In this document: in pieces, positions 8,484 to 17,050 of the stretch | Numbering within the stretch: position 1 is the first letter of the stretch | Layout of the letters: the number at the start of each line of letters is the position of its first letter | Assembly: GCF_026619415.1 (NCBI RefSeq) | Contig: NZ_JAOVZR010000001.1 | Location: 1,612,001 to 1,676,000 of the forward strand | Direction: 5' to 3' | DNA from: Hoeflea algicola | GTDB lineage: Bacteria; Pseudomonadota; Alphaproteobacteria; Rhizobiales; Rhizobiaceae | Length of the DNA stretch: 64,000 bases | Made by a program: the position numbers and the translations under genes | Notes under the pieces: generated by a model | The model's database searches: none | Told to the model about the DNA's origin: nothing | The model's input: only the letters and a program-made list of their open reading frames with translations

Positions 8484-8762
8484 TTAGAAGTTTCCCTTTG
8501 CCGCCTCGGTCAGGATGAGTTTGTCCAGTGTCAGGTCAGACACCGCCCGCCGAAGCCGCTGGTTCTCCTTCTCCAGCTCTTTCAGCCGAGTGAGTTGAGA
8601 TCGCTGCATCCCGCCATAGAGCTTCCGCCATCGATAAAACGTCTGCTGTGTCACGCCGATCTGGCGCACCGCGTCAGCAATCGTCGCACCTTGCCCTTGC
8701 AGAACTTCAACCTGCCGAAGCTTCGATACAATCTCTTCCGGCTTCTCTCGTTTTCCAGCCAT
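8484..8762 (-). CDS. IS3 transposase OrfA (HTH and leucine-zipper part)
   Basis: 92 residues. An HTH_Tnp_1 domain (E-E-I-V-S-K-L-R-Q-V-E-V-L-Q-G-Q; I-G-V-T-Q-Q-T-F-Y-R-W-R) is followed by a coiled coil (L-K-E-L-E-K-E-N-Q-R-L-R-R). It binds the terminal repeats and supports multimerisation. The 3' end contains the slippery heptamer A-AAG-GGA (complement of 8493-8499), which matches the X-XXY-YYZ rule for -1 frameshifting and fuses it to OrfB. Confidence 0.95.
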   Translation of the reverse strand: MAGKREKPEEIVSKLRQVEVLQGQGATIADAVRQIGVTQQTFYRWRKLYGGMQRSQLTRLKELEKENQRLRRAVSDLTLDKLILTEAAKGNF

Positions 8763-8822
8763 CGCTGATCCTCCAATTTGAGGGATAATCTATCCCAGTT
8801 GGTGGACCACTTTCAGGGGGCA

Positions 8823-9053
8823 ACTCCACCGTCAACGACGTCATCTCCTGACCAGACTCCGCGGTCTGAACCATCCGGTCGATAGGCGCTCGTATCGCAA
8901 TCGGGTACCAATTCCCGATGGATCACACCCCAATCCCGTCCCAGACTGCCAGCGATCCCGTCACCGGCATGCCCTTTTCCATCAAGCCCCGCAGGCGACA
9001 CAGCAGATCAACCTGCACCTAAAACCGATCGGAAAAACAGGCATTAGCCCCCT
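8823..9053. other. Gene-free gap between IS element and response regulator
   Basis: 231 bp with no supported coding sequence, although short open frames exist on both strands. It is the right flank of the IS and may hold debris from a rearrangement. No terminator with a T tract is visible after the response-regulator stop. Confidence 0.5.
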
Positions 9054-9695
9054 CTAGTCCCCTGGCGCCAATCCCATGCGGGTGGCGTGCCATGATGCCT
9101 CTGCACGCGAAGAAATGCCTAGTTTTCGATAAATCGATTTCAGGTGACTGGCGATGGTGTTTTCCGAAAGACCCAGCGTCTCGGCAACGTCGACATTGCG
9201 CAATCCACGGCTGATCAGCGCCAGCACCTCGCACTCCCGCGCTGTCAGTGTGGATGTTTCATCCACCACCGGGCCCGTGAGCCGGAAATGCTCCATGATC
9301 CGCCGCGCGATCGATGGCGACAGTGCAGGAATTCCTTCGGCCAGTTGGGTCAGCTGTTGCACGATGCGTTCGGCCGGCTGTTCCTTGAGCAGATAGCCAC
9401 TTGCCCCCCGGGACAGTGCCGCAACAATATTGGCATCATCCGCCATCGCTGTGGTGACAACGCCCAGCGTCGGCGCGCCCGATTGCCGGATATCAGAAAG
9501 CAGATCCAGCCCGTTGCCATCAGGCAACCCGAGATCGATCAATGCCAGATCGAAAACGCACCTGCTCACCGCCGCACGTCCCGCGCGCAAACTGTCCGTC
9601 ATGATTGTGGTGCAATCAGGAAACGCAGCATGTGCCACATTGCTGAGCCAGTTCCGCGTTTCGGCAACATCTTCGACAATCAGGATCTGTTTCAT
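9054..9695 (-). CDS. Two-component response regulator, NarL/FixJ (LuxR) family
   Basis: 213 residues. The receiver domain (1-120) has acidic residues at E8-D9, phospho-acceptor Asp54 in A-L-I-D-L-G-L-P-D-G and Lys in G-Y-L-L-K-E. The C-terminal LuxR HTH (about 145-205) contains L-T-A-R-E-C-E-V-L and the recognition helix S-E-N-T-I-A-S-H-L-K-S-I-Y-R-K-L. It overlaps the upstream kinase by 4 bases (ATGA), so the two are co-translated. The target is unknown; the divergently placed autotransporter at 12018 is the obvious candidate. Confidence 0.93.
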   Translation of the reverse strand: MKQILIVEDVAETRNWLSNVAHAAFPDCTTIMTDSLRAGRAAVSRCVFDLALIDLGLPDGNGLDLLSDIRQSGAPTLGVVTTAMADDANIVAALSRGASGYLLKEQPAERIVQQLTQLAEGIPALSPSIARRIMEHFRLTGPVVDETSTLTARECEVLALISRGLRNVDVAETLGLSENTIASHLKSIYRKLGISSRAEASWHATRMGLAPGD

Positions 9696-11851
9696 GTGCG
9701 CCTTCCCTGGACACTTGAGAAACAGGCCTTCAATGTGAAGCCCGCCCCGCTGTCGATGATCTCCAGCTGACCTTTGAGTGCGGCCAACCGGGCGCGAATA
9801 CCGGCAAGTCCGCTGCCGGTGCTGATATCGCGCTGGGCGCCGACTGCGGCACAGTCTCCATCATCAGTTATGGTCAAATCCAGCCGCTCGTCTGCATGTC
9901 CAATTTTGACGGTGACGGTTTTGGCGTTGGCATGACGAATCGAATTGCTCACTCCCTCACGAACAATCGACCGCAGTGCATGCGCCGCAACGGGGGAAAG
10001 CGGCGCGCCGTCGTCCGCATCAGACACCCAGTGCAGCGCAAGCCCGGCAGCGGACAGCCGCTCGGCTGTCTCGAGCCGCAATTCGGCCAGGTTTTCGTCA
10101 AGGCTCTGCGGCGTGCCGGTCACGTTGTTGATAATGTCACGCAAATCCGCCAGCGCATCGCGTATCATGGCGTCCTTGCTGTCTGGTCTTGTGCCATGCA
10201 GTGCGCTGAGCAGTTTTGCACCTATGTTGTCGTGCATGTCCCGCCCAATACGGGCCCGCTCCTCTGCCTTGCCCCGTTCAAACGCATTGTGGCTGTCAAT
10301 CGCGTAGACGAGCATGTCACCGAGTTCCTTGGCAAGAGCGGTTTCACGACGGGTAAACAGGCGACCACCGGAATAGGCATATCCCAGCTTCATCGGCGCC
10401 ACCACGTCTCGCCCGGGCACCAGAAGCCCCAGACCATCCTCGCTGATCTCGGGTTCTGTGACCGGCGGCGATCTATCAAGCGACAAGGGATCGAATGCAT
10501 GGCGCAGCAGCGCCTCCCATCGCGCATTGCGCTCTGCGCCGACGACGGCCACGGCGACGTCGACCACCTGGGTGAAAAGCTCCTGGCGTCGCATTTCGGG
10601 CGGAGCGAAGCGCGCCATCAACCTGCTTCGCAGCGGAAGATACAACACAACCACCGCGGTCAATGCGAGGCCAAACGCAGGAACAGCATCGAACGCCACG
10701 ACCGATACCAGCAAGATATCGAGCATCGCAAAAATCAGCGTGCCGGCGACGTAAAAAAGAATCCGAAAAGACCAGATCTCGAGGTCAAACAGGCGGTACC
10801 TGAAAATGCCGAGAGCAAGGCTGCAATGGACAACAAGGCCCAAGGCATATCCGGTCCATTGCGGCACCGAAGGCGATCTGCCGAGAAAACTCGGCACCAC
10901 GAACAGAACCGTAAAAATGCCGGTGCACAGGGCTATCGAGACCCCAAACCAGGCCACACCGGCCCGTTTCAGCGGATCGCCCCTTGCCATCACATACTGA
11001 ATGATAGCGAGCACTGACGAACCAATGGAAAAAACGGCAATAGGGAGATAGCGCCCCTTGTCCGGGCCGCTCACGCCGAACTGGAGATAGTCGACCAAGA
11101 CCAAGACAGGGATCAGCATAACCAGCGCACCGACGATAATGGGCGGCACCAATCGGCGTGGATACACAAGAAACAACGCGAACAAGAAGATGCAGAAGGA
11201 TAGCGATCCTACAAAATTGAGAGTCGACAAGAACCTGAAATCTGCGCCGTCAAGCGCCAGTTCGCGGGTCAGGAAAATCGCAGACGGAAAAGTCGACAAC
11301 AACAGCGCCATGCCGTTCAGTGCCCAAATTCTGGCGGCATCTGCCTCACGCCTGAACGCAAGCGTCCAGGCACCGGCAAGGACGCCAACGAGACCGACAA
11401 GGATCAGCACCCAGAAATCAACTGGCAAGCTCGCAATCGGTCGGTGCTTTCCCGGGGAAATTTCATGACTGCTGCCATCGCTGAAACTCACCAAGACTTG
11501 CGGTGCGCGCAGGATGGCCGAAATGATCTGTTGGCGCTCAAGGAACGTGTTGAAGCCAGCGTAGTTTACAGCAGTGTCGGGATCCTCGACGGCATCGAAC
11601 GGAACCAGCTCGATGCGATTTCCGTTCTCCGCAGCCAAAGCCGTTACGACTGAACCCACCACCAGACCTGCCGATGGCCCCTTCGGATCAACGCTTATTA
11701 TCTTGATCCCGTTTGAGGCGGTCGCGGAAAATCGCACGCCCAACCAAGGCTGGTCGAGCGCAAACAAAACAGCGCACGCGGCAATCATCATGGCGATGAT
11801 CACCGGAGCGGCAATAAACAATGCCGGCGTAGTCGTGCGGCGCGTACGCAT
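9692..11851 (-). CDS. Membrane sensor histidine kinase with N-terminal PDZ-like region (HisKA_3)
   Basis: 719 residues from the ATG at 11851, chosen because GAGGGGC precedes it; other in-frame ATGs lie up to 11983. One N-terminal membrane segment is followed by a periplasmic PDZ-like segment (about 35-90, I-K-I-I-S-V-D-P-K-G-P-S-A-G-L). Eight or so membrane helices follow (about 150-410). The dimerisation helix has the phospho-His in R-I-G-R-D-M-H-D-N-I-G. The HATPase domain shows E-G-V-S-N-S-I-R-H-A, D-D-G and G-S-G-L-A-G-I-R-A-R. It is the partner of the response regulator downstream. PDZ-like sensing of peptide ends or envelope proteins is inference. Confidence 0.9.
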   Translation of the reverse strand: MRTRRTTTPALFIAAPVIIAMMIAACAVLFALDQPWLGVRFSATASNGIKIISVDPKGPSAGLVVGSVVTALAAENGNRIELVPFDAVEDPDTAVNYAGFNTFLERQQIISAILRAPQVLVSFSDGSSHEISPGKHRPIASLPVDFWVLILVGLVGVLAGAWTLAFRREADAARIWALNGMALLLSTFPSAIFLTRELALDGADFRFLSTLNFVGSLSFCIFLFALFLVYPRRLVPPIIVGALVMLIPVLVLVDYLQFGVSGPDKGRYLPIAVFSIGSSVLAIIQYVMARGDPLKRAGVAWFGVSIALCTGIFTVLFVVPSFLGRSPSVPQWTGYALGLVVHCSLALGIFRYRLFDLEIWSFRILFYVAGTLIFAMLDILLVSVVAFDAVPAFGLALTAVVVLYLPLRSRLMARFAPPEMRRQELFTQVVDVAVAVVGAERNARWEALLRHAFDPLSLDRSPPVTEPEISEDGLGLLVPGRDVVAPMKLGYAYSGGRLFTRRETALAKELGDMLVYAIDSHNAFERGKAEERARIGRDMHDNIGAKLLSALHGTRPDSKDAMIRDALADLRDIINNVTGTPQSLDENLAELRLETAERLSAAGLALHWVSDADDGAPLSPVAAHALRSIVREGVSNSIRHANAKTVTVKIGHADERLDLTITDDGDCAAVGAQRDISTGSGLAGIRARLAALKGQLEIIDSGAGFTLKACFSSVQGRRT

Positions 11852-12017
11852 CTTGCCCCTCATTAGCAATCGATTGAACATACCCCAGTCTGCACACAAA
11901 GCCCTCAGCAAATTCAGGCGTCTCTCCCCCGAACGGGGGATGGAGCAGACCTCTCCATCCCTGCATTGTGTCTCAATGCGCATATTTCGGGCGAATTATT
12001 CCGGATAGGGGCCGTTT

Positions 12018-14426
12018 ATGACATCACCCAGCTTGAGAATACTATTGAGTGCAACAGCGTTGGGCACAATGTGTCTGGTTGCTTTATCCGCCAGTGCCCA
12101 GGATTATTCAAACACCGGGACAAGGGTGAAGGGCACCGGTGTATCTGATGACGGTTCGGTTGTGATCGGCAATACTGATCCGCTGGATGGCGGATCTTCC
12201 AGTCATGCCATGGTCTGGACTGAAGCCACCGGGTTCACCACGCTGGGCGGTGTGTCGCGCGGTATATTGTTCAAGCTCGATACGCTGGGCATATCCGGCG
12301 ACGGCACTGTTTTCACCGGCACTGCCAACAATTCTATCCTTGGTTCCGGCACCACAGGGAACCGCGCCTATCGCTGGACCAGTGCAGGCGGTTTCCAGGA
12401 TCTCGGTTCGCTCGGCTCCAACAATTCAAGCGGTCTGGGTATTTCGGCCGATGGCAACGTTATTGTCGGCAGTTCCTATGATGACGGCGGACGTTTACGC
12501 GCCATGCGCTGGACCAGCGCTGCCGGCATGCTCAGCCTTGGCCAACTTGATGGCGATGAAGTCACTGCAAATGCTTACGCGACCTCCGGTGATGGTGCGG
12601 TTGCTGTTGGCATTTCCTCTGGCTTTACATCTCCAACGATTCCGCGCGCCTTTTCCTGGACAGAGGCGACAGGTATGGTGGCGCTACAAACCCTCGGAGG
12701 CGGCAGCTCCAATGCTCTGGATGTTTCTTATGATGGCAGGGTAATTGGTGGTAGTTCCCAGATGGGCGTTCGTCAGGTAGCAGTCCGCTGGGTAGATGGT
12801 GTTGTTTCGACCCTTGGCCAGACAGAGCGCGGATCAATCGCATACGGGGTGTCGGGCAACGGGCAGGTTCTGGTTGGCGACATTGCTGACCCGGGCTTCC
12901 CCTCCGGCTTCCGCTGGGACGAAACCAGCGGCCTTGTCAGTGTCGAGCAATGGCTGCGCACAAGCGGCGTGACAATTCTTGACGGCAGCACCTATACCGC
13001 GCGTGCAACCAATTGCGACGGCAGCGTTGTGGTTGGCAGCACTTTCCCAGCCGGGTTCGGGCCCTTTGTCCGCTCCGATTTGTATATCGCTCGTGGTAAC
13101 GGCACCGGGCCTTCAACCTGCAGCTATGCCACGGACACGTCCGGCAGCGACGGCGCAGGCGATGGCGACAACACCGGTAGCGGCACCGGCGATGGTGACA
13201 ACACAGGTGGCGGCACCGGCAATGGCGACAACGCAGGTGGCGGCACTGGCAATGGCGACAACGCAGGCGGCGGTACTGGCAATGGCGACAACGCAGGCGG
13301 CGGCACTGGCAATGGCGACAACGCAGGCGGCGGCACTGGCAATGGCGACAACGCAGGCGGCGGCACTGGCAATGGCGACAACGCAGGCGGCGGCACTGGC
13401 AATGGCGACAACGCAGGCGGCGGCACTGGCAATGGCGACAACGCAGGCGGCGGCACTGGCAATGGCGACAACGCAGGCGGCGGTGCAGGCGTGGGCCTTA
13501 TCACCTTGACCGACCTGAATGCGACATTAGGCAATGCAGCAGCCACAAACGCAACGACGGTAAACGGCCTTGGCCTGTTGCTGAATGGCGCGGGGAGCCG
13601 GCCGTTGGACCGGCGCGCACCGGAACAGCGCAATATCGCGTGGGTCGGTGGCGACCTGGGCCGTGACGATCATGGCACGCGCGACGGCTCAGTTGCACTT
13701 GGCGAAGTCGGTGTGGGGCGTAATATCGGCGCAATCCAACTCAACGGCGCAATTGGCGTTTCAGGCAACAGCCAGAGTTCCGCCTTTGGCGGCACCACCG
13801 ACGTTTTGACGACCTACGCCAAGCTTGAAACCATCGGACAGCTCTACGCCACCGATGCCGGCAGCATTTGGGGCGTACTGACTGGCACCGCACTCATTGG
13901 CGGCGCCGACATCACGCGCAATTATCGAGCCAATGGTGGTCTGATTTCGACCTCTAGAGGCAAGACCGATGTATCCGGCTTCGGTATCCGCGGCCGTTTG
14001 CAACTGGAGGGTTTTGTGCCGTTTTTCTCACCCTATGTTGAAGGTTCGCACGCACGCGCCTGCATGGCCGGCTATACCGAAACCGGTGGCGCCTTTCCGG
14101 CCAGTTTCAACAGGCTGTGCGATACCTCAACCGAAGCCCGCATCGGGATGGATGCGCGGATTCCAGTTACCGAGACGTTCAATCTGATTGGCACTTTGGA
14201 GGCTGTACACCGTTTCGAATCTGCCGGCAGCAACGCCACTGGTCAGGTTGTTGGCCTTGGCGCCTTCAATCTGACGACGGCCGCTTACGAGCAGGACTGG
14301 GCACGTGCCGGGCTCGGTGTTGAAGCAAAATTTGGCGATGCAACGTTTTCGGTTGTCGGCAATGTGACCAGTTCCGGTGAAACTGCAAACGCCTGGGTCG
14401 GCGCGAGTGTACGCACCGCATTCTGA
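12018..14426 (+). CDS. Autotransporter with HAF repeats, Gly/Asp tandem-repeat linker and C-terminal beta-barrel
   Basis: 802 residues. The signal peptide ends A-S-A-Q-D (about 27). Residues 30-370 hold repeated HAF-type motifs: G-x-G-V-S-x-D-G-x-V-V-x-G, A-x-x-W-T, L-G-x-L. Residues 382-491 are eleven 10-residue repeats of the type G-N-G-D-N-A-G-G-G-T. The rest (about 530-802) is an autotransporter barrel ending in an aromatic residue (V-R-T-A-F). HAF proteins with barrels are surface-exposed or released; the Asp/Gly linker may bind calcium or act as a spacer, which is inference. A ribosome site (AGGGG) lies about 8 bases before the ATG. It diverges from the sensor kinase with 166 bp between. 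Confidence 0.9.
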   Translation: MTSPSLRILLSATALGTMCLVALSASAQDYSNTGTRVKGTGVSDDGSVVIGNTDPLDGGSSSHAMVWTEATGFTTLGGVSRGILFKLDTLGISGDGTVFTGTANNSILGSGTTGNRAYRWTSAGGFQDLGSLGSNNSSGLGISADGNVIVGSSYDDGGRLRAMRWTSAAGMLSLGQLDGDEVTANAYATSGDGAVAVGISSGFTSPTIPRAFSWTEATGMVALQTLGGGSSNALDVSYDGRVIGGSSQMGVRQVAVRWVDGVVSTLGQTERGSIAYGVSGNGQVLVGDIADPGFPSGFRWDETSGLVSVEQWLRTSGVTILDGSTYTARATNCDGSVVVGSTFPAGFGPFVRSDLYIARGNGTGPSTCSYATDTSGSDGAGDGDNTGSGTGDGDNTGGGTGNGDNAGGGTGNGDNAGGGTGNGDNAGGGTGNGDNAGGGTGNGDNAGGGTGNGDNAGGGTGNGDNAGGGTGNGDNAGGGTGNGDNAGGGAGVGLITLTDLNATLGNAAATNATTVNGLGLLLNGAGSRPLDRRAPEQRNIAWVGGDLGRDDHGTRDGSVALGEVGVGRNIGAIQLNGAIGVSGNSQSSAFGGTTDVLTTYAKLETIGQLYATDAGSIWGVLTGTALIGGADITRNYRANGGLISTSRGKTDVSGFGIRGRLQLEGFVPFFSPYVEGSHARACMAGYTETGGAFPASFNRLCDTSTEARIGMDARIPVTETFNLIGTLEAVHRFESAGSNATGQVVGLGAFNLTTAAYEQDWARAGLGVEAKFGDATFSVVGNVTSSGETANAWVGASVRTAF
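13161..13490 (+). repeat. Eleven tandem 30-bp repeats inside the autotransporter gene
   Basis: Eleven head-to-tail 30-bp units, each coding ten residues. Units 5-10 (13281-13460) are identical to one another; outer units differ by a few bases and the first two encode Asp-Gly variants. The unit length is a multiple of three, so copy-number change keeps the reading frame. Such arrays are prone to slippage and recombination. Confidence 0.97.
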
Positions 14427-14766
14427 AGCGCTTCTTGGCGGTCTAATGGCAACCGCAAGGATCATCCCCTGCGCATGGCGAAGCTTACGGCATTGGTCGC
14501 CGTACTCTTCGGCATGAGCAGGGTTGGTCCGCGCGCCACTGCTGGCACACGAACATTCCATCCGGCCAACCGGAAGAGCCAGTAAATGTCAGAAGCTACA
14601 CGAGGCTGCGGGACACAATCGCCAGATCAGCCAGTACGGGTTGTATTCGCACCATTCGAGCAAGGCAGCCTTCATCCAGGCATGCGCGAGGCTTGGATAG
14701 GGAGCGGCGCAACCACCCACTCCATCCGGTGTCAGGTTTCACGTTGCGGTCAGGTTGGTCGGGCCA
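14427..14766. other. 340-bp intergenic stretch, no gene seen
   Basis: It lies between convergent genes (autotransporter and alkene reductase). I find no convincing coding sequence and no clear terminator hairpin with a T tract. Confidence 0.5.
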
Positions 14767-15840
14767 TCACGCAACAACGGCTTCCGATTGTGTCGGATAA
14801 TCGACATACCCCTCAGCCCCACCGCCGTAATAGCTGGCACGGTCGGGTTCATTCATCTGAGCACCGGATTTGAGCCGCTCGACAAAGTCAGGCGTAGACA
14901 GGACGAATTGACCGTAGGACTCCACGTCCGCCAGGCCGGTCCTTATATCCGACCCAACATCTTCCAGCGCGCGACCGGGGCGGTTGAGGATAAGCGCCTG
15001 ATCCCAACTCGCGCGGATATCAGCCAGCAGCGCATCGTTGCCCAGATGCATGATATGAACATAAGCCAACTCCAGCTTGTTGAGTTCACTCACCAGGTAG
15101 CGGTAGAGGTTTGGCCCCTCGACACCTTCCTGCAAACCGCCAAGCGTCGCGCCGGGCGATAGACGAATGCCAGTGCGTTTGGCCCCGATCTCGTCTGCCA
15201 CGGCTTGGGCCACCTCGATGGCTAAGCGCGTACGATTTTCGATGCCGCCACCATAAACGTCCTCCCGCAAATTGGCATTGGGGGCAAAGAACTGCTGAAT
15301 GAGGTATCCATTCGCCCCGTGGATTTCGACACCATCCGCGCCGGCATCAATCGCGCAGCGGGCGGCTGTGCGGAAATCATTCACGGTCTGCGCAATTTCT
15401 TCGATCGTCAGCGAACGGGGTTCCGGGATCGGCTGCATGCCTTTCACGGTGAAGATTTGATTGCCGGGCTTGATCGCCGAAGGAGCAACTGGCTGTCGAT
15501 GATGCGTAGTGTTGTCAGGATGCGAGGTGCGTCCGACATGCATCAGTTGAAGGAAGATGCGCGATCCCTTGGCATGAACGGCGGACGTAATCTTCTGCCA
15601 CCCCTTTTTATGCGCATCGTTGTAGATCCCCGGCGTGGCCAGATATCCCTGGCCATCCTCCGAGGGTTGTGTGCCTTCGGTAACGATCAACCCCATACCC
15701 GCGCGCTGTTCGTAATAGAGTGCAGCCAGTGCGCCCGGCGTGCCATCCGCTTGCGCGCGGCTACGGGTCATGGGAGCCATTGCAAGGCGGTTAGAGATAT
15801 CGGTGACGCCGATTTTAGCTGGGGTCCAGATGTCGGTCAT
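14767..15840 (-). CDS. Alkene reductase, Old Yellow Enzyme family (NemA-like)
   Basis: 357 residues from the ATG at 15840 (M-T-D-I-W-T-P). It is an FMN-dependent TIM barrel reducing activated C=C bonds of enones, nitro compounds or maleimides with NAD(P)H. Visible motifs are R-L-A-M-A-P-M-T-R-S-R-A near the N-terminus, L-M-H-V-G-R-T-S-H, the substrate-binding H-G-A-N-G-Y-L-I-Q-Q-F and a C-terminal Y-Y-G-G-G-A-E-G-Y. The length is normal for the family. It diverges from a LysR gene with a 180-bp intergenic region, the usual arrangement for a regulator and its OYE target, but that regulator is frameshifted here. Confidence 0.93.
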   Translation of the reverse strand: MTDIWTPAKIGVTDISNRLAMAPMTRSRAQADGTPGALAALYYEQRAGMGLIVTEGTQPSEDGQGYLATPGIYNDAHKKGWQKITSAVHAKGSRIFLQLMHVGRTSHPDNTTHHRQPVAPSAIKPGNQIFTVKGMQPIPEPRSLTIEEIAQTVNDFRTAARCAIDAGADGVEIHGANGYLIQQFFAPNANLREDVYGGGIENRTRLAIEVAQAVADEIGAKRTGIRLSPGATLGGLQEGVEGPNLYRYLVSELNKLELAYVHIMHLGNDALLADIRASWDQALILNRPGRALEDVGSDIRTGLADVESYGQFVLSTPDFVERLKSGAQMNEPDRASYYGGGAEGYVDYPTQSEAVVA

Positions 15841-16020
15841 TGTAGCTAATCCCTTTTGTTGCCGCTGGACCTGGCCTGAAATGATGTTGCCTTGCCTTCG
15901 ACGGCATGTTTTCAATCGGGTTCGGGAGACATCACTATTGCCTTCCTTGCGTCTGACCCCAGAGTTAGTGTTTCATAACAGCTGCACATAGTGCGGATAC
16001 TGAAACAAGGTGGTCCGAAA

Positions 16021-16904
16021 ATGGAACAGCCGAATTTTGAAGCGATGTCACACTTCGTGGCTGTTGCCAGGCATGGCGGGCTTAACGCCGCCAGTCGCGA
16101 GACGGGTGTCCCAAAAGCCACGATATCGCGGCACGTACGCCAGCTTGAGGTCAGTCTGGGAACACTGCTGCTGGAGCGGGGTGGACGCCGGATGCAGATG
16201 ACCGAAGATGGCCGTATCCTGTTCGCGCGGGCAGCCCCCTTCTCGCAGATCTGGTCGCAGCGGGCGCGGAGGTCAGTGCTCGGGACGGACGGGTTCGCGG
16301 CAGCCTGCGGGTTAGCGTTCCCTCCTTGCTTGCGCGGTCGCGCATGGGGGCGTTCGCAGCATCATTCGTGAAGAAATATCCCGAGGTGAAGCTGGCGATC
16401 GATATTGACGACCGCTTCGTCGATCCAGTGGCCGAGGGTTACGATCTGGTCATTCGCGCGAACCCCGCACCCAACTCCGATCTGGTCGGAAAATGTTTCC
16501 TGCGCACAGAAATCCTGCTCGCAGCCTCGCCCGATATGCAGCCTCCCACAGCGCAAGACGAAATCATCGATGCGGTGATCCTGTCAGCCTCAAGTGGGCA
16601 GACTGCCTGGAACGTGATCAGAGAGAATGAGCCTCTCCGCATCATTCCGCGCGAAATCCTCAGATGCTCATCAATGATGCTGGTTTATGATGCCGTTCTT
16701 TCCGGCGCCGGAGCGGCCTTGCTTCCCGCTTGGCTTATTGAACAGGACCTGCGTGACGGCAGGCTTCGGGCCTGGGCTAAAGTTGCCAATCGCAACATCG
16801 AAGCCTGGGTCCTGCACGCCCCTGCCCATCTGACCAGCCCGAAGGTCCGGGCGTTTGTCGACACTTTGGTCGACGCCCATCGCGGCCACGGGAATGGTGA
16901 CTGA
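16021..16904 (+). pseudogene. LysR-type regulator, broken by a one-base deletion
   Basis: The N-terminal HTH (M-E-Q-P-N-F-E-A-M-S-H-F-V-A-V-A-R; K-A-T-I-S-R-H-V-R-Q-L-E) reads in one frame to about 16234. The LysR substrate-binding domain continues in another frame from about 16240 (L-L-A-D-L-V-A-A-G-A-E-V) to 16904. The break coincides with a run of five C at 16235-16239; a sixth C would restore one continuous LysR protein. As written, translation ends at 16371. Its position suggests it once controlled the adjacent alkene reductase. It is either a real recent inactivation or a homopolymer sequencing error. Confidence 0.85.
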
Positions 16905-17050
16905 AACAAGCTTGTGGCCGGACTGAAACTCGATGAAAGACCGCAACTATCGAGTCCGGCTTAAAACAAAATATCTGGCCTGCCCGGGAACGCCGCCATC
17001 CTGATCCGCCAGCGCAACAGGTTGCTGCTTCTCCTGCCAACCTCAAACGC

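Larger units (their letters stand above)
7607..8822 (-). mobile_element. IS3-family insertion sequence (IS407-like group), complete
   Basis: A 1216-bp element with terminal inverted repeats that begin TGCCCCC, 5 variable bases, then GTGGTCC at both ends (7607-7625 and its complement at 8804-8822). It encodes orfA and orfB with an intact programmed-frameshift signal and all DDE residues, so it looks functional. I see no direct 3-4 bp target duplication: the left flank ends GGCG and the right flank starts ACTC. This suggests that one flank was rearranged after insertion. Confidence 0.88.

Noticed and set aside
8813..9001. Possible small gene to the right of the IS
   Set aside because: The frame crosses the IS terminal repeat, has no ribosome site, and no recognisable product.
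11542..11568. A GGAAC-N17-GTT match inside the sensor kinase gene
   Set aside because: It lies deep in coding sequence of the minus-strand kinase, lacks the preceding C and faces no suitable gene start.
13161..13490. CRISPR array
   Set aside because: Units are contiguous with no unique spacers and encode a protein repeat within a longer gene.
12979..13633. Long open frames in the other frames of the autotransporter repeat region (both strands)
   Set aside because: The 30-bp repeat is a multiple of three, so any frame without a stop in one unit stays open through all units. The products are low-complexity shadows.
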